From Candidatus Segatella papionis (GTDB taxonomy: Bacteria; Bacteroidota; Bacteroidia; Bacteroidales; Bacteroidaceae): 51,596 nt of DNA. A program made the position numbers and the translations under genes. This document shows, piece by piece, positions 32,074 to 40,923 of this stretch (position 1 is its first letter; each line of letters begins with the position of its first letter). The stretch covers positions 1 to 51,596 of the forward strand of contig DBLF01000030.1 in assembly GCA_002297965.1 (NCBI GenBank). Direction: 5' to 3'. Below the pieces are notes generated by a model. The model was not told the origin of the DNA. It made no database searches and saw only the letters and a list, made by a program, of their open reading frames with translations.

Positions 32074-35000
32074 CTATTGCTTCATTAGGTAGGCAAGTTT
32101 CGTGGGCAGTACCACCTCTATCATCAGTTTGTTGGTTTCCGAAGGCTTGGCAAGGATGCCGCTACCACGCAGATTGGTAGTTTCTCCTATTTCTCTTACG
32201 ATTTGGCGCGCTACTAGATATTTCATATCCTGGGTAAGCGGCGTGAACAAGTGTGCGTGAAGGTGCACATCGTAAGTCACGTCTTCCAAAATAAATTGAC
32301 ACGTGGCGTAATGGTTGTCTTTGTTGTCCTTGATGTGATAGGAATAATGTTTCACTCCTCCTACAAGCAGTTTACCAAGATAATCCATTAGCTCGGAGTC
32401 GCATTTCAAGTTGCTTTCCACTTGTTCCATCGCCTGCGAGCTGAGCATCGTATAGATGGTCTTGTAGTAATCCACCAGCTCTTGTAGTGAAGCTACGTCG
32501 GAAGGCGAGGTCTCAATGAGTTGCTGGATGCGAGAGGGGTAGTACATGGTCTCGTGTTTGAGTGTGGAGAGACAGTTGTCGAGCACGGAGTTGGCGATAT
32601 GTAACTTGGCATTCTCGTATTCCGCACGGTGCAGGTCGTCTTCTGCCATCTCTATGTTCTGTGCCTCATGTTGTCTTATCTCTATGCTTTTTTCCAAAGC
32701 GTGGTGTATGTGCTCCACCACCTCGTTGAGCTGCGGGTAGAGTTGCTGGTTGCGCACTTTGGAACTGGAAGCCATGTCCCATATTTTCTCTATCTCGCTA
32801 AGTTTCTCCTCTTCCGTGGCTTGGGTGAGCAATATTTGATTGATGGCGTTCACTTTCTCCACGGCATAGCGATAGCGCAACACGTGGCGATAGTATAGCA
32901 GATAGTATGCCAACGGCAACTGCAACAGCAGGAGTACGAGCAGGACAATGGCCACTGCCTTGGAGTTTTCCGACACTTGCATAGTGCGCACATAGTCGTC
33001 GAGCGAATTGTCGGCACTGCGCTCTCTGAAGAGTTGTGTATATACCTTGTTGTTGCTATCATATAGCTCCCACTTATGCAGGGCGAGGGCTGCCACGGCA
33101 CTCTCGTTACGGATGTCAAGTATCACGTCGTAGTTGGTAGGCACACTGTCGTGTAGCCATTGTAGCTCTGCCGCCTTTCCTTTCAATGGATGGCGCACCA
33201 TCAGGTATTTGCCATCGGGATACAGAGAGAGGTAATAACGGTTGAGATAAGCTCTCGATGAATCAGCCATGTCGAGAGTTCGCTCGTAGGTGCCATTGAT
33301 ATTGCTGAAGTAGGCACTGTCGGCATAAGCGTCGGCGAGTTCAAGCAATTGGTTGGAGGAATGTTTTCCACTGGCGCTGCCTCTTGGACTTTTCTCAGGC
33401 CATTTTTTCCCATTGGAGCCAATTGCCTTGTCATGATGATGGTGTAGCTTGCTGTGGGTAGCGCTCGTAAGGGATGCTTGCTGATAGTCTGGAGCTTTCG
33501 CCGCAATGCTAGGCAAGGCTAAACTTGTGATGACTATCGTCATTATCGGGAGAATCCAGGAAACCATCGTCGTTTGGATTCTGCGGATGCCACAAGGCAA
33601 ACGGAAGGAGAAACGACTCCCCTTGCCCACCTGGCTCTCTGCCTCAATCTGGCAGACGGAGAAGAGAGAACTGAGTTTCTTGTATTTATCTATGATACCT
33701 TTGCAGTTAAGCAATCCGAAGCCATGCCCGCCGGTATAGGTCCGGTCGAAAACATGGGAGAGTGTTTCCTCATCCATGCCTTTTCCTGTGTCGGCGATGG
33801 AAATCTCCACATAGCCAGGATTGTTGGACGTAGCACCCTGTGCTGGATTCTTCGGTACCACTTCTTGTGCTCTCACCACCACTTCGCCTCCAGCTGAAGT
33901 AAATTTTCGGGCATTGTCGGCGATGGTGTTGATCATAAAGAGCGTGAGTGTTCGGTCTGCCTTCACCACAGCTTCAGTAGGCTGCACGTCTAGCTTTACG
34001 CCTTGTGCCTGGAACCCCATCTTTCCCTTTGCCACGATGTCGAAGAGTGGCTGCAGAGGGAAGCTTTCGATGCGAAGGCTGATGGATCCTTGGCGCATCT
34101 GGATCCAAGAAGTAAGGATAGTGTTATATTGGTTGATTTTCTCTGTAAGTTCTGATATATATTGGTATCTTTCCGTCCTTACTTCCTCGTTCTCGTTTCC
34201 CTCTGCCAATCGGGAAACCTCGTGAATCATTCGGTCGATAAATGGTGTGATGCTCCTTACTAGCGAAACTTTGGCTCGTTGTTCCAGGTTGCGTCGCTTG
34301 TTGTCACTAAGGTGAAGTTGTACCATGTCTCGTTCTTCGAGTATTTCTTCATATTTTTCGGATAATTCATTGATTCGTTGAATGTTGCCTTTCTCCCATT
34401 TCTGCAATGGTTGAAGCAGAGTATCGGTTGTGGCTTCCTTGGCGCGTTTTCTCTTCATGCGATCGAATACATAGAGCAGCAACACCACGAGGAGTATCAT
34501 CGTAAGCACCGCAGCTATCATCGCATTGAGCTGGATGGCATTGCTGTCGAGCTGGGCGGCACGTGCTTCCAACTGTCGGTCTTGCCGCGACTGTTCCTGC
34601 AAGTCGAGGTATAGGTTACGGTTGTAATCGCTCAATGGCTTGTTGTCTATGGCTGAATATACAAGACTAAGTTGTTCGCGTATGGAAGCAACCAAGTCTG
34701 GTGCCTGGCTGATGGCTCTGTTTTGGGTAAGTGCCCTGTTCAAGCATTCTCCTGCAGATGCGTAGTCCTTGATTTGCCAGTAGCATTCGGCCAAGGTGCG
34801 ATAGGCACCGGCTGTTTGATACACGTCACCGTAGGCGGAGAAAAGGTTTAGGGCACGTTGGGCGAAATTGCCGGCCAAAAGGTCGGCGGGCATCTGCTCC
34901 ACATTGAGGTACTGGAAAGCCGGGAGATTGTTTTTCATCAGAAACTCTCTGCTGTCGGCATCCTGTATGTGCTCGCTAATGGCCTGCAGGGCATTGGCTT

Positions 35001-35769
35001 GCCAGTAGGGATAGGGATTGTTTCCGCTGGAAAGCATGTAGAGACGGATGAGGTAATCAAATTCTGCCTGACTAATCTCGTTGGTGGTTCCCCTAGTGAT
35101 GGCTCCACCCGAGCCGAAGTTGTATAGATAATTAAGATATTGCGCCGTGTCTTGCTCTAGTTCGTCTGGATCAAGCTCAGCCAGTGCCTGCTGCATAGGT
35201 CGTTCCTGTTGCACATAGTAGAAATATGTGGCTGCAACGATGCAAAACTCGCTCTTGGCATAGATGGCGCGATTGTGTTCTCGTTTGGGCAGATTCATTG
35301 CCTCCTCTCCTATTCTTCGCAGACGGTTCATCGCCTTCTCGCGATAGTTATAGAAATCCTTGTTGCGGGCTTCACGCTGGCAAATGCGCATATTCTGAAC
35401 GTCGGCAATGAGGAGCTCTATCTGGTTGTCGCTGCGCTCGTCCACAAGGTCGAGCCATCTCTTGGCGGTGCGATAGTCCATCTTGGCTATGGCTACGAAG
35501 GCGAGGTTATTGCAAGCTTCCGCATATCCGGCAGAATAGTCATCGGAAAGTTTCAAAGCCTTGTTGGCCAATACTTTAGTAGAGTCGAGGTTACGATAGT
35601 GGAACGCATAAGAAAGAGAATTCAGCTCATCTACTTCGCCCTTATGCGACGGCGAACAAGCTGAAAAAGAAAGCATCGCCACCATCGGGCAGATGATGGC
35701 GATGCAGATGTATTTAAAATAATTCTTGTGATACACTAGTCTATGATATGATAGTGACATGTGATACAC
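32074..35769 (-). CDS. Giant tandem sensor histidine kinase
   Basis: The protein is 1231 residues. An N-terminal signal with a lipobox-like SFSAC (Cys38) precedes a TPR-like periplasmic sensor (about 45-400) and a helix (417-436). Then come a coiled coil and a DHp segment with candidate His516 (MIHEVSRL) and a complete ATPase domain: Asn619 (TIADNARKF), Asp660 (ADTGKGM) and GHGFGL. At Met735 a second signal peptide-like helix (VSWILPIMTIVITSLALPSI) opens another periplasmic domain, a helix near 940-960, a coiled coil with His1072 (LKHETMYYP) and an ATPase-like end lacking clear N and G boxes. It resembles Bacteroidota kinases annotated DUF5112/DUF5113. It starts 18 bases after eda. Confidence 0.88.
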   Translation of the reverse strand: MYHMSLSYHRLVYHKNYFKYICIAIICPMVAMLSFSACSPSHKGEVDELNSLSYAFHYRNLDSTKVLANKALKLSDDYSAGYAEACNNLAFVAIAKMDYRTAKRWLDLVDERSDNQIELLIADVQNMRICQREARNKDFYNYREKAMNRLRRIGEEAMNLPKREHNRAIYAKSEFCIVAATYFYYVQQERPMQQALAELDPDELEQDTAQYLNYLYNFGSGGAITRGTTNEISQAEFDYLIRLYMLSSGNNPYPYWQANALQAISEHIQDADSREFLMKNNLPAFQYLNVEQMPADLLAGNFAQRALNLFSAYGDVYQTAGAYRTLAECYWQIKDYASAGECLNRALTQNRAISQAPDLVASIREQLSLVYSAIDNKPLSDYNRNLYLDLQEQSRQDRQLEARAAQLDSNAIQLNAMIAAVLTMILLVVLLLYVFDRMKRKRAKEATTDTLLQPLQKWEKGNIQRINELSEKYEEILEERDMVQLHLSDNKRRNLEQRAKVSLVRSITPFIDRMIHEVSRLAEGNENEEVRTERYQYISELTEKINQYNTILTSWIQMRQGSISLRIESFPLQPLFDIVAKGKMGFQAQGVKLDVQPTEAVVKADRTLTLFMINTIADNARKFTSAGGEVVVRAQEVVPKNPAQGATSNNPGYVEISIADTGKGMDEETLSHVFDRTYTGGHGFGLLNCKGIIDKYKKLSSLFSVCQIEAESQVGKGSRFSFRLPCGIRRIQTTMVSWILPIMTIVITSLALPSIAAKAPDYQQASLTSATHSKLHHHHDKAIGSNGKKWPEKSPRGSASGKHSSNQLLELADAYADSAYFSNINGTYERTLDMADSSRAYLNRYYLSLYPDGKYLMVRHPLKGKAAELQWLHDSVPTNYDVILDIRNESAVAALALHKWELYDSNNKVYTQLFRERSADNSLDDYVRTMQVSENSKAVAIVLLVLLLLQLPLAYYLLYYRHVLRYRYAVEKVNAINQILLTQATEEEKLSEIEKIWDMASSSKVRNQQLYPQLNEVVEHIHHALEKSIEIRQHEAQNIEMAEDDLHRAEYENAKLHIANSVLDNCLSTLKHETMYYPSRIQQLIETSPSDVASLQELVDYYKTIYTMLSSQAMEQVESNLKCDSELMDYLGKLLVGGVKHYSYHIKDNKDNHYATCQFILEDVTYDVHLHAHLFTPLTQDMKYLVARQIVREIGETTNLRGSGILAKPSETNKLMIEVVLPTKLAYLMKQ

Positions 35770-35787
35770 TGAAGCTAAGTCGTAGTC

Positions 35788-36459
35788 TTAGGCACGAGCC
35801 TTGGCGATATAGCCGAGGGCCTCCTTGCACTTGGCTGTGATGGCAGCCCAATCCTTGGCAGCTACTGTCTCCTTAGGGAAGAGCTTGGAACCCATGCCCA
35901 CACATAGCACGCCTGCCTTGATCCAAGGGGTGAGGTTCTCCTCTGTAGGCTCTACGGCGCCTGTCACCATGATGTTGCTCCAGCGAAGAGGAGCCAATAC
36001 GTTTTTTACGAAGGATGGACCACCCACGTTACCTGCAGGGAACACCTTGGTTACGTCGCAACCAGCAGCCTGTGCGTTATTGATTTCTGTCACAGAGCCA
36101 CAGCCTGGCGAATAAGGTACCAAGCGACGGTTGCAGACAGGGGCAATCTCTGGGTTGAAGTTAGGACCTACGATGAAGTTGGCACCCAACTGTAGATATA
36201 GGGCAGCTGTACCTGCGTCAATCACTGTACCAGCACCGAGTATCAGCTCAGGGCACTCCTTATCAGCCCATTTGACGATTTCTCCGAAAATTTCATGGGC
36301 GAAGTCACCACGGTTAGTAAACTCAAACACGCGCACACCACCCTCGTAGCATGCCTTGATCACGTTCTTGCAAACGTCGATATCCTTATTGAAGAATACA
36401 GGCACCATACCAGTCTCTTTCATGGCTGCCATGACCTGCATTTTGCTAAATTTTGCCAT
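35788..36459 (-). CDS. eda: KDPG/KHG aldolase
   Basis: The protein is 223 residues. The Schiff-base lysine is Lys138 in CDVTKVFPAGNVGG, and Glu46 in RVFEFTNRG is the general acid/base. LILGAGTVIDAGTA and IVGPNFNPEIAPVCN complete the barrel. It cleaves 2-keto-3-deoxy-6-phosphogluconate to pyruvate and glyceraldehyde-3-phosphate in the cytoplasm. It lies 35 bases after kdgK, which makes its substrate, so the two clearly form an operon. The sensor kinase starts 18 bases downstream with no visible terminator between them. Confidence 0.95.
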   Translation of the reverse strand: MAKFSKMQVMAAMKETGMVPVFFNKDIDVCKNVIKACYEGGVRVFEFTNRGDFAHEIFGEIVKWADKECPELILGAGTVIDAGTAALYLQLGANFIVGPNFNPEIAPVCNRRLVPYSPGCGSVTEINNAQAAGCDVTKVFPAGNVGGPSFVKNVLAPLRWSNIMVTGAVEPTEENLTPWIKAGVLCVGMGSKLFPKETVAAKDWAAITAKCKEALGYIAKARA

Positions 36460-36494
36460 TTTATTTCTTAGTTTAAAAGTAAATAGTTTGTTAA

Positions 36495-37517
36495 TTATCT
36501 CTGTACACGTCCATTGGCGTTACCACCTGCGAGGCTCTCCACTTCATCGGCTGATACCAAGTTGAAGTCGCCTGGGATGGTATGCTTCAATGCTGAGGCT
36601 GCTACAGCAAACTCCAAAGCCTCTGCCTGGGTCTCCTTGGTAAGTAGACCGTGGATCAAGCCACCAGAGAATGAGTCGCCACCTCCCACACGGTCGATGA
36701 TTGGGTTGATGTCGTAGTGCTTGCTCTGATAGAACTCCTTACCATCGTAGATGAGAGCTTTCCAGCCATTGTGGGTAGCGGAGAGCGACTCACGCAAGGT
36801 GGAAACCACATACTTGAATCCGAACTCCTTCATCATGCCCTTGAAGATGCCATAGTAGCCCTCTGCGTCGGTCTTGCCACCTTCTACGTCTGCGTCGGGC
36901 TTGAATCCGAGACAGAGCTGAGCGTCCTCCTCGTTGCCGATGCATACATCTACGTATTTCATCAGTGGGCGCATCACAGAGATGGCTTTCTCAGATGTCC
37001 AAAGCTTCTTGCGGAAATTGAGATCCACGGATACGGTGACTCCATGACGCTTGGCAGCCTCGCAAGCGAGCTTGGTCAATTCGGCAGCCTTATCGCTGAT
37101 GGCAGGAGTGATGCCGCTCCAGTGGAACCACCGTGCATCCTCCATAATCTTATCGAAGTCGAAATCAGATGGATCTGCCTCTGCGATGGCACTGTGTGCG
37201 CGGTCGTAAATCACCTTGGAAGGACGCATCGAAGCACCTGTCTCTGCATAATAGAGACCTACACGGTCACCACCACGGGCGATGAACTCTGTGTTGACAC
37301 CATAGCGACGGAGACCGTTCACGGCAATCTGACCAATCTCGTGCTTAGGCAACTTGGAAACGAAGTAAGCGTCGTGGCCATAGTTGGCCAAGCTTACTGC
37401 CACATTGGCTTCACCACCACCAGGGATGATGCGGAGTGACTCACTCTGAATGAAACGATCGTTGCCTTCTGGTGACAAACGAAGCATAATCTCACCTAAC
37501 GTTACAATTTTTGCCAT
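36495..37517 (-). CDS. kdgK: 2-keto-3-deoxygluconate kinase, PfkB family
   Basis: The protein is 340 residues. The N-terminal GGGEANVAVSLANYG and the C-terminal catalytic motif RVGGGDSFSGG (Asp281) define a PfkB sugar kinase. Its pairing with eda and uxaA argues that it phosphorylates 2-keto-3-deoxygluconate to KDPG, using ATP, in the cytoplasm. A promoter-like box lies about 80 bases upstream (37599-37606). It is the first gene of the minus-strand hexuronate unit and diverges from the LacI regulator. Substrate assignment rests partly on context. Confidence 0.92.
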   Translation of the reverse strand: MAKIVTLGEIMLRLSPEGNDRFIQSESLRIIPGGGEANVAVSLANYGHDAYFVSKLPKHEIGQIAVNGLRRYGVNTEFIARGGDRVGLYYAETGASMRPSKVIYDRAHSAIAEADPSDFDFDKIMEDARWFHWSGITPAISDKAAELTKLACEAAKRHGVTVSVDLNFRKKLWTSEKAISVMRPLMKYVDVCIGNEEDAQLCLGFKPDADVEGGKTDAEGYYGIFKGMMKEFGFKYVVSTLRESLSATHNGWKALIYDGKEFYQSKHYDINPIIDRVGGGDSFSGGLIHGLLTKETQAEALEFAVAASALKHTIPGDFNLVSADEVESLAGGNANGRVQR

Positions 37518-37598
37518 TGTTTGATAGTTTTAATTTATTTGTTTTTATTGTTTGTTTATTGATAGACACATTTTATAGTAGTTGTCTCATATCGGTGG

Positions 37599-37606
37599 CA
37601 AAAATA
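37599..37606 (-). promoter_or_regulatory. Candidate promoter for kdgK-eda
   Basis: The minus strand reads TATTTTTG, a match to TAnnTTTG. No clear TTG is visible at the -33 spacing, so confidence is moderate. Confidence 0.5.
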
Positions 37607-37733
37607 AACATAATTTCTCGAATAGCGAAATAAATTAGAAGTTTTTTTCGTCTCACCCCTTATTTTTTCCGTTTTTATCGCTTTTTTCAAGCCTTTCTAT
37701 GCTTTTTTTCTCTTTTCTGTGCAAAAAAACGGC

Positions 37734-37747
37734 TGTGCATTCGCACA
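37734..37747. promoter_or_regulatory. Candidate operator palindrome in the kdgK/lacI-type intergenic region
   Basis: TGTGC-ATTC-GCACA is an inverted repeat covering the -33 region of the plus-strand promoter at 37764. A further GTGCAC palindrome lies at about 37795-37800. These are candidate binding sites for the adjacent LacI protein. Confidence 0.45.
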
Positions 37748-37763
37748 ATTCAAAAAAAAGTTG

Positions 37764-37771
37764 TAAATTTG
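37764..37771 (+). promoter_or_regulatory. Candidate promoter of the LacI regulator gene
   Basis: TAAATTTG matches TAnnTTTG. It would give a leader of about 205 bases, unusually long for this window, containing three short consecutive inverted repeats (37885-37934). Confidence 0.55.
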
Positions 37772-37884
37772 TGCCCAAATGCTGACGTGTGACCGTGCAC
37801 AGGCACTTAAACACCATCAAATGTTCGTAAAAACACAGTCGAAACGCACAGCAGGCGGATATTGATGAAGTCTTGACTGGGAAA

Positions 37885-37934
37885 GAGATGATAACATCTC
37901 AATAAGGATTTCACCTTATATATAGAAGCTTCTA
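37885..37934 (+). other. Three consecutive small hairpins in the LacI-gene leader
   Basis: GAGATG-ATAA-CATCTC (37885-37900), ATAAGG-ATTTCA-CCTTAT (37902-37919) and the palindrome TAGAAGCTTCTA (37923-37934) follow one another. They may fold in RNA or be DNA sites. No known riboswitch is recognised. Confidence 0.5.
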
Positions 37935-37981
37935 AAAGCTACTGCGCACCGATTGTTAAAAACAAAATAAACTTAAAAACA

Positions 37982-39046
37982 ATGGCCGAAAAAATCAGAA
38001 TCAAGGACATCGCCGAGAGAGCTGGCGTATCTGTGGGAACTGTAGATCGTGTTCTTCACGATCGCCCTAACGTGTCGAAACCGGCACGAGAGAAAGTGGA
38101 ACAAGCTCTCAAAGAAATGAATTACCAACCCAATATGTATGCCAGTGCCCTGGCGTATAATAAGACTTATACTTTCTATCTTCTGATACCGAAGCATGAG
38201 TCAGAAGCTTATTGGGAGGAAATCGAGGAAGGAGCGAAGAAATGCGAGGAGATTCGCCGTGACTTCCACATTGACCTGGAGGTACGATTCTATGAGCGTT
38301 CCGATGAGGATTCGTTCCGTGAGGTATCTGAGCAGATTTTCGAGGCCAGACCAGAAGGTATCATAGTGGTGCCTTCGTCGTTGTCGGTGACACGTGAGTT
38401 CACGGAGAAGTTGCACCAAGCCTCCATCCCTTTTATTCTGCTCGATTCCTATATGCCCGACCTTCGCCCTCTGTCGTTTTACGGACAGGATTCTTTCTGC
38501 TCGGGATATTTTGCAGCAAAGATGCTGATGATGATTGCCGGGAATGAGAAGGAAATCATGCTGATGAGACAAACCAAGGACGGACTTGTGGTGAGTAAGC
38601 AGCAGGACAACCGTGAGGTGGGATTCCGCCACTATATGCACGACCACTTCCCGCAATTGACCATCAACGTGCTCGACTTGCCTCTTGATGGAACAAGAGG
38701 GGAGTATCAGAAGATGCTGGCGCAATATTTCGCAGAGCATCCTGATACTCACCACTGCATAACTATGACATCGAAGGCACACATCGTGGGCGACTTCCTC
38801 TTGAAGTCAAACCGCAGAGACGTGCAGATCATGGGTTACGACATGGTGGGCAAGAACGCCCGTTGCCTGCGCGAGGGGAGTATCTCCTTCCTCATCGCAC
38901 AGCATGCCTATATGCAGGGCTACTATTGTGTAGATACCCTCTTCCTCGCCATCGTCTTGAAGAAGAAGGTGAATCCAGTGAATTATATGCCTATCGAGCT
39001 TTTGATGAAAGAGAATGTGGATTTTTATCGAAGGACGCAGATTTAA
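37982..39046 (+). CDS. LacI-family transcriptional regulator
   Basis: The protein is 354 residues. The N-terminal helix-turn-helix is IRIKDIAERAGVSVGTVDRVL, with the hinge helix EKVEQALKEMNYQPNMYAS. A periplasmic-binding-protein-like effector domain follows (YLLIPKHESEAYWEEIEEGA; GIIVVPSSL; IMGYDMVGKNARCLREGSI). It is cytoplasmic and DNA-binding. It is divergent from kdgK-eda and upstream of uxaA, so it most likely controls hexuronate catabolism, responding to a sugar acid such as KDG or galacturonate (inference). The last codons and stop begin a 16-base tandem array. Confidence 0.92.
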   Translation: MAEKIRIKDIAERAGVSVGTVDRVLHDRPNVSKPAREKVEQALKEMNYQPNMYASALAYNKTYTFYLLIPKHESEAYWEEIEEGAKKCEEIRRDFHIDLEVRFYERSDEDSFREVSEQIFEARPEGIIVVPSSLSVTREFTEKLHQASIPFILLDSYMPDLRPLSFYGQDSFCSGYFAAKMLMMIAGNEKEIMLMRQTKDGLVVSKQQDNREVGFRHYMHDHFPQLTINVLDLPLDGTRGEYQKMLAQYFAEHPDTHHCITMTSKAHIVGDFLLKSNRRDVQIMGYDMVGKNARCLREGSISFLIAQHAYMQGYYCVDTLFLAIVLKKKVNPVNYMPIELLMKENVDFYRRTQI

Positions 39047-39100
39047 GCAAATGTGGATTAAAGTAAGTGCGGATAGAAGTAAATTCAGATTGAAATCACA
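39037..39100 (+). repeat. 16-base tandem repeat starting inside the LacI gene end
   Basis: Four units at 39037, 39053, 39069 and 39085 follow the pattern GCGGATTAAAGTAAAT, neighbouring copies matching at about 11-12 of 16 positions. The first unit contains the TAA stop of the regulator gene. Confidence 0.8.
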
Positions 39101-39164
39101 GTAATGATTAGGCTTACATGTTTACATATAATATTACAACATATACAAAAACAAAACTACAACT

Positions 39165-40661
39165 ATGAAACTATCAAGTTTTATCAAGATTAACCCTGCC
39201 GACTCGGTAGTGGTTTGTCTACGCCCGATGAAGAAGGGCGAGGTTATCGAGGTAGATGATAAGGTCATCACTTTGCTACAGGACACTCCTGCTGGACACA
39301 AAGTGCTCATCGACGATGCTCCTGCAGGAACGAACATCATCAAGTATGGCTACCCTATCGGTCATGCTGAGCATGACTTGAAACAGGGAGAGTGGGTTAA
39401 CGAGAACAACCTCAAGACCAATTTGGCGGGCACTCTGGAATACACTTACAATCCTGTGGATGAGCAACTCACTATCGCTAAGGAGAAGCGAACCTTCAAG
39501 GGCTACGTTCGCAAGAATGGAGAAGTGGGTGTGAGAAACGAGATTTGGGTGGTACCTACTGTGGGCTGTGTGAACGGTGTTGCAGAGAAACTTGTGGAGC
39601 TATTAAAGCAGGAGACTGGCTGCGAAGGCATCGATGCCATCCACGCATGGCACCACAACTATGGATGTTCCCAACTCTCGGGTGACCACGAGAACACACG
39701 CAAGGTGCTCAGAGACATTTGCTTGCACCCTAACGCAGGTGCGGTGCTTGTGCTCTCGCTGGGCTGTGAAAACAATCAGCCTGATGCCTTCATGGAGATG
39801 CTTGGTGACTACGACAAGGAGCGTATCAAGTTGCTCGTGACCCAAAAGGTGGAGGGCGATGAGCTGGAGGCTGGCATGGACATCCTCCGTGATCTCTATC
39901 AAAAGGCGAAGAACGACAAGCGCGAGGATGTTTCTGTGAGTAAACTTCGTGTGGGTTTGAAGTGTGGCGGATCTGATGGATTCAGCGGCATCACCGCCAA
40001 TCCTTTGGTGGGCGAGTTCAGTGACTGGTTGGTGGCACAAGGCGGAACCAGCATCCTTACCGAGGTTCCAGAGATGTTTGGCGCAGAGACCATCCTTATG
40101 AACCGCTGCGAAAACAAGGAACTGTTCGAAAAGACAGTGCACCTCATAAACGACTTCAAGGAGTATTTCCTAAGTCACGGAGAACCTGTAGGCGAGAATC
40201 CATCGCCGGGCAACAAGGCTGGCGGTATCTCTACACTAGAAGACAAGGCTTTGGGATGCACTCAGAAATGCGGTCGTGCCCCTGTGAGTGGCGTGTTGCA
40301 ATATGGCGACCGCTTGGAGACCACAGGTCTCAACCTGCTCTCAGCTCCAGGCAATGACCTCGTGGCTGCCACAGCATTGGCATCTGCTGGTTGTCAACTT
40401 GTGCTGTTTACCACAGGCCGAGGCACTCCTTTCGGCACCTTCGTGCCAACAATGAAGATTTCTACCAACAGTAAGCTTGCGCGCAACAAGCCAAACTGGA
40501 TAGACTTCAATGCGGGTGAACTTGTGGAAGGCACAGAAATGAAGGAATTAGTAGGCAAGTTTATCGACAAGATTATAGCCGTGGCTAGTGGTGAGGAAGC
40601 TCGCAACGAGCACAATGGCTACCGGGAAATCTCCATATTTAAGAATGGAGTAACGTTGTAA
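39165..40661 (+). CDS. uxaA: Altronate dehydratase
   Basis: The protein is 498 residues, the full length of the family. An N-terminal SAF-like domain (about 1-95) precedes the large GD_AH domain beginning KRTFKGYVRKNGEVGVRNEIWVV. Family motifs include HNYGCSQLSGDHENTRKVL, SLGCENNQPDAF and GLKCGGSDGFSGITANP. It is an iron-dependent cytoplasmic enzyme that converts D-altronate to 2-keto-3-deoxygluconate, the substrate of KdgK encoded nearby. uxaB and uxaC are not in the window. It is downstream of the LacI gene on the same strand. Confidence 0.93.
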   Translation: MKLSSFIKINPADSVVVCLRPMKKGEVIEVDDKVITLLQDTPAGHKVLIDDAPAGTNIIKYGYPIGHAEHDLKQGEWVNENNLKTNLAGTLEYTYNPVDEQLTIAKEKRTFKGYVRKNGEVGVRNEIWVVPTVGCVNGVAEKLVELLKQETGCEGIDAIHAWHHNYGCSQLSGDHENTRKVLRDICLHPNAGAVLVLSLGCENNQPDAFMEMLGDYDKERIKLLVTQKVEGDELEAGMDILRDLYQKAKNDKREDVSVSKLRVGLKCGGSDGFSGITANPLVGEFSDWLVAQGGTSILTEVPEMFGAETILMNRCENKELFEKTVHLINDFKEYFLSHGEPVGENPSPGNKAGGISTLEDKALGCTQKCGRAPVSGVLQYGDRLETTGLNLLSAPGNDLVAATALASAGCQLVLFTTGRGTPFGTFVPTMKISTNSKLARNKPNWIDFNAGELVEGTEMKELVGKFIDKIIAVASGEEARNEHNGYREISIFKNGVTL

Positions 40662-40684
40662 TTTCGATCGGGATTGATCAATTG

Positions 40685-40785
40685 GAAGTTAGAAATTTGA
40701 AGTTAGAAGTTGAAAACTCGAATTCAAAAGTTTAGAATGCTCAAAATGAGGAGCTAAATGTCAAAGTGAGAAGCTAAATGCTCTA
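40685..40785 (+). repeat. Degenerate duplications between uxaA and the NhaC gene
   Basis: GAAGTTAGAA occurs at 40685 and 40699. Two 20-base units built around GAGCTAAATG or AAGCTAAATG lie at 40746-40765 and 40766-40785. The 262-base gap contains no credible gene. Confidence 0.6.
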
Positions 40786-40923
40786 GGTCGTTGTTAAATG
40801 CTAATAAAAGAGAATCCAGCATTTACATATTTATGCTTTTTTCGCTTTCGTCTTCTTTTTCATCATCATCATCTTCTTCAAGTTTCTAACTTTTCTCTCC
40901 CCGACCACTAACTCTTTAAAATT

